NCBI GenBank assembly: GCA_947176065.1
Contig: CAMWPB010000008.1
Span: forward strand, 18,586-82,585
Source: an uncultured Lachnospiraceae bacterium
Lineage (GTDB): Bacteria; Bacillota; Clostridia; Lachnospirales; Lachnospiraceae
DNA: 64,000 bases
Direction of reading: 5' to 3'
The notes beneath the pieces are model-generated. The model saw only the letters and a program-made list of their open reading frames with translations. It was not told the origin of the DNA and made no database searches. Below are positions 62,256 to 64,000 of the stretch, one piece after another. Position 1 is the first letter of the stretch, and every line of letters begins with the position of its first letter. The translations under genes and the position numbers were made by a program.

Positions 62256-62858
62256 CTAACTATTAAAAATATTCAAAACGGTATTTACGCACACTTCTTC
62301 ACCCAATACGCCGCTATTAAGACACAGATCATAATTCTGTGGTATGCCCCAAGGCCGATCTGTATAGTGAGTGTAGTAGATTTTTCTCCGTGTGTCTTTA
62401 TCCGCAATTCTTTTTTGAATCGGTTTTTCACTTTTTCCATAGCGTTCAAGAATACGCTTTGCCCGGTCTTCCGTATCTGAATAGATAAAAACGTGCAGGC
62501 AGTCGCTATTATCCCGCAGGATATAATCACTGCACCGCCCGACAATGACGCAGCTTTCCTTTTCAGCAAGGCTTTTAATAATTTTTGTCTGTGCAAAATA
62601 AATCGTATCAGCGGGAGATGGTTCCGTACGCCCATGCAAAGAACGATTCATGACAAGGTTAAATAAAAGACTGTTCTTTGCAGTAGAGTCTTCTGCCGCT
62701 TCTTCGATAAATTCTTTTGAAAATCCGGTTTCCTCTGCAATTTTTTCCAGTAATTTCTGATCATAAAAGGCGATTCCCAGTGTTTCGGCAACTGTCTTCC
62801 CTATGCCGTGCCCTCCACTTCCGAATTCCCGGCTAATCGTGATAACTCTTTTTTTCAT
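62256..62858 (-). CDS. Second cytidylate kinase-like family protein
   Basis: A P-loop protein of 200 residues, paralogous to 34477-35067. It has ITISREFGSGGHGIGKTVAETLGIAFYDQKLLEKIAEETG, CVIVGRCSDYILRDNSDCLHVFIYSD and an Arg/Lys-rich lid. The substrate is unknown. The ATG at 62858 has GGAGGAGTACC upstream. It overlaps the end of the damaged membrane-protein gene, so it was once translationally coupled to it. Confidence 0.82.
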   Translation of the reverse strand: MKKRVITISREFGSGGHGIGKTVAETLGIAFYDQKLLEKIAEETGFSKEFIEEAAEDSTAKNSLLFNLVMNRSLHGRTEPSPADTIYFAQTKIIKSLAEKESCVIVGRCSDYILRDNSDCLHVFIYSDTEDRAKRILERYGKSEKPIQKRIADKDTRRKIYYTHYTDRPWGIPQNYDLCLNSGVLGEEVCVNTVLNIFNS

Positions 62859-63346
62859 GGTACTCCTCCATTCTTTTTTTGGTATGTTCCTGCGTATCAA
62901 TTAAAAAATAGAAAATAAATCCTTTATGTTTTTTGCTGTATATGGCCGCAAACAGATTAAAAGATACTGCCCCGACAAAGGTTACAAATAAATCCTCCAT
63001 TGTATCGTATAACCCGATATCCAAATACCCATTAAACACAGCTTCACCGTCATTGATTGTCACCTTTTCAATCGGGGATATGGTGGTAACCCTGCTGTCA
63101 GAACCGGTATCAAGGGAAACCGTAGAAATTTCGCTTACCCATGTATCTTTCTGCATATCCTTTTTCCAAATACGGTCAACGCCAAATTCGAAAAATTCCC
63201 ATAACACTCCTATCAGCATGGAAAAAGAAACCGCCACAACCATAAGGAATACCGGGGGTGTCCCAATAGGGGAAACGGACGAAAAAATTTTCAACCTCCC
63301 CCAAAATAATCCCGCAGACAATGAAAGCCACTATGACAATCTCCAT
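62833..63346 (-). pseudogene. Membrane protein gene broken by an internal deletion and frameshift
   Basis: From an ATG at 63346 the frame reads MEIVIVAFIVCGIILGEVENFFVRFPYWDTP. At about 63245-63258 homology shifts to another frame, VFLMVVAVSFSMLIGVLWEFFEFGVDRIW, and runs to 62833 (MQKDTWVSEI, GYLDIGLYDTMEDLFVTFVGA). Intact relatives in Firmicutes, as I recall them, have about 50 more residues between these parts (an LHTxNGF segment and another membrane helix). The function is unknown even for intact members. Confidence 0.7.
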
Positions 63347-63366
63347 AACCGGCGGTATATACAGCT

Positions 63367-64000
63367 TCAGCCAATCCGCTCCATTTTCTTAATTTCCTTA
63401 AAACAAAACACGCCTGAAAGGATAAAAGCCAAAGCGTCTGCGACAGGCCCCGCCATTAGAATACCTGTCAGCCCAAAGATGCTGGACAAAATAAGCATGG
63501 CCGGAATATAAAAGATTATCTGCTTTGACAGGGATGTGACCGCCGCTTTCATGGGCTGCCCGATTGCCTGGAATAATACGCCGGCACACATCTGCAGGCC
63601 ATTCAAAAATGTAAGCAGCAGATAAATATGGAAACACTTGACCGCAAATTCCTCATACAAGGCCGATTCCGTCCCGAATATCCGGATAAGCTGCAGCGGG
63701 AAACACTGGAAAATGATCCATGAAACAAAGGTTATGATCGTAGCAACTCCTGCACTCAGCAAAAAGGTCTTTTTCACACGTTCGTATTTCTTTGCGCCGT
63801 AATTGAACCCGATGATCGGCTGGCTGCCGCTTGCAACACCAATGCCAATGGAAAATGCAAGCATACTCACTTTCATACATAATCCAAAAGTGGTGAGCGG
63901 AATGTCTGCACCATAAGGAGAGAGCGCGCCGTATTTTGTCATCAAGTTGTTTGATACAAATGCCACCACCGTTGAAGTCAGGTTGTTGGCCCCGCTTGCA
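63367..64000 (-). CDS. MATE-family efflux transporter, C-terminal part
   Basis: The C-terminal ~210 residues of a multidrug/toxin extrusion transporter; the 5' end is beyond base 64000. Visible are GANNLTSTVVAFVSNNLMTKYG, the family-typical IGVASGSQPIIGFNYGAKKYERVKKTFL, and four to five membrane segments. It exports cationic compounds with Na+ or H+ in known members. The stop lies just inside the reading region of the broken membrane-protein gene. Confidence 0.9.
   Translation of the reverse strand, partial: ASGANNLTSTVVAFVSNNLMTKYGALSPYGADIPLTTFGLCMKVSMLAFSIGIGVASGSQPIIGFNYGAKKYERVKKTFLLSAGVATIITFVSWIIFQCFPLQLIRIFGTESALYEEFAVKCFHIYLLLTFLNGLQMCAGVLFQAIGQPMKAAVTSLSKQIIFYIPAMLILSSIFGLTGILMAGPVADALAFILSGVFCFKEIKKMERIG

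Noticed and set aside
1..64000. CRISPR arrays, rRNA genes, complete insertion sequences, integrases or phage structural genes
   Set aside because: None were seen; no direct repeats with regular spacers, no transposase or integrase motifs, and only one tRNA gene were found.

Overview
The window reads as a chromosomal segment of a Gram-positive Clostridia, most likely Lachnospiraceae. The evidence is a PolC-type DNA polymerase III, the rimP-nusA-rnpM-ylxQ-infB-rbfA-nrnA-truB-ribF order, a fused FolB-FolK, a PyrB/PyrI pair, DUF5050 and DUF6020 proteins and AGGAGG-type ribosome binding sites. Species assignment is inference.

About 1-51 kb is dense housekeeping sequence, mostly on the minus strand. 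In order it holds: pheA, a DUF815 AAA+ protein and ppx; a DUF5050 protein; the folate operon folC-folE-folP-folBK; small membrane and PH-domain proteins; a nitroreductase and pyrBI; an HD-GYP protein; rpsO-pnp; an NlpC/P60 wall hydrolase; a Na/Pi transporter; the nusA-infB operon; a DUF6020 membrane protein; an MBL-fold hydrolase and glycerate kinase; one tRNA-Glu; a polar amino acid ABC transporter; a cytidylate kinase-like gene, polC and ispG; a Ser/Thr kinase and PP2C pair; the pyrH-frr-uppS-cdsA-dxr-rseP run; bactofilin and a polysaccharide deacetylase; thiN.

About 51-60 kb is a sugar-uptake and sensing locus. Its transcription order is: tethered type-I periplasmic binding protein, histidine kinase, NarL-type response regulator, a second tethered binding protein of a different fold, terminator, candidate operator with a weak promoter, then ABC ATPase, permease and lipoprotein binding protein. 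It looks like a ligand-sensing circuit controlling the transporter next to it.

About 60-64 kb is visibly more AT-rich and decayed. It holds remnants of a cfa gene fused by deletion to an ABC-2 ATPase remnant, an internally deleted permease, an internally deleted membrane protein gene, an orphan CheW, an orphan papain-fold toxin (Tox-PL-like) domain, a second cytidylate kinase-like gene and a partial MATE transporter.

The most distinctive unexplained structures are two. One is a family of about 90-nt two-hairpin elements that abut the stop codons of pheA, pnp and an amino-acid-binding-protein gene inside operons, with compensatory changes between copies. The other is an exact 153-bp in-frame tandem duplication over the Walker B and sensor-1 region of the DUF815 protein.
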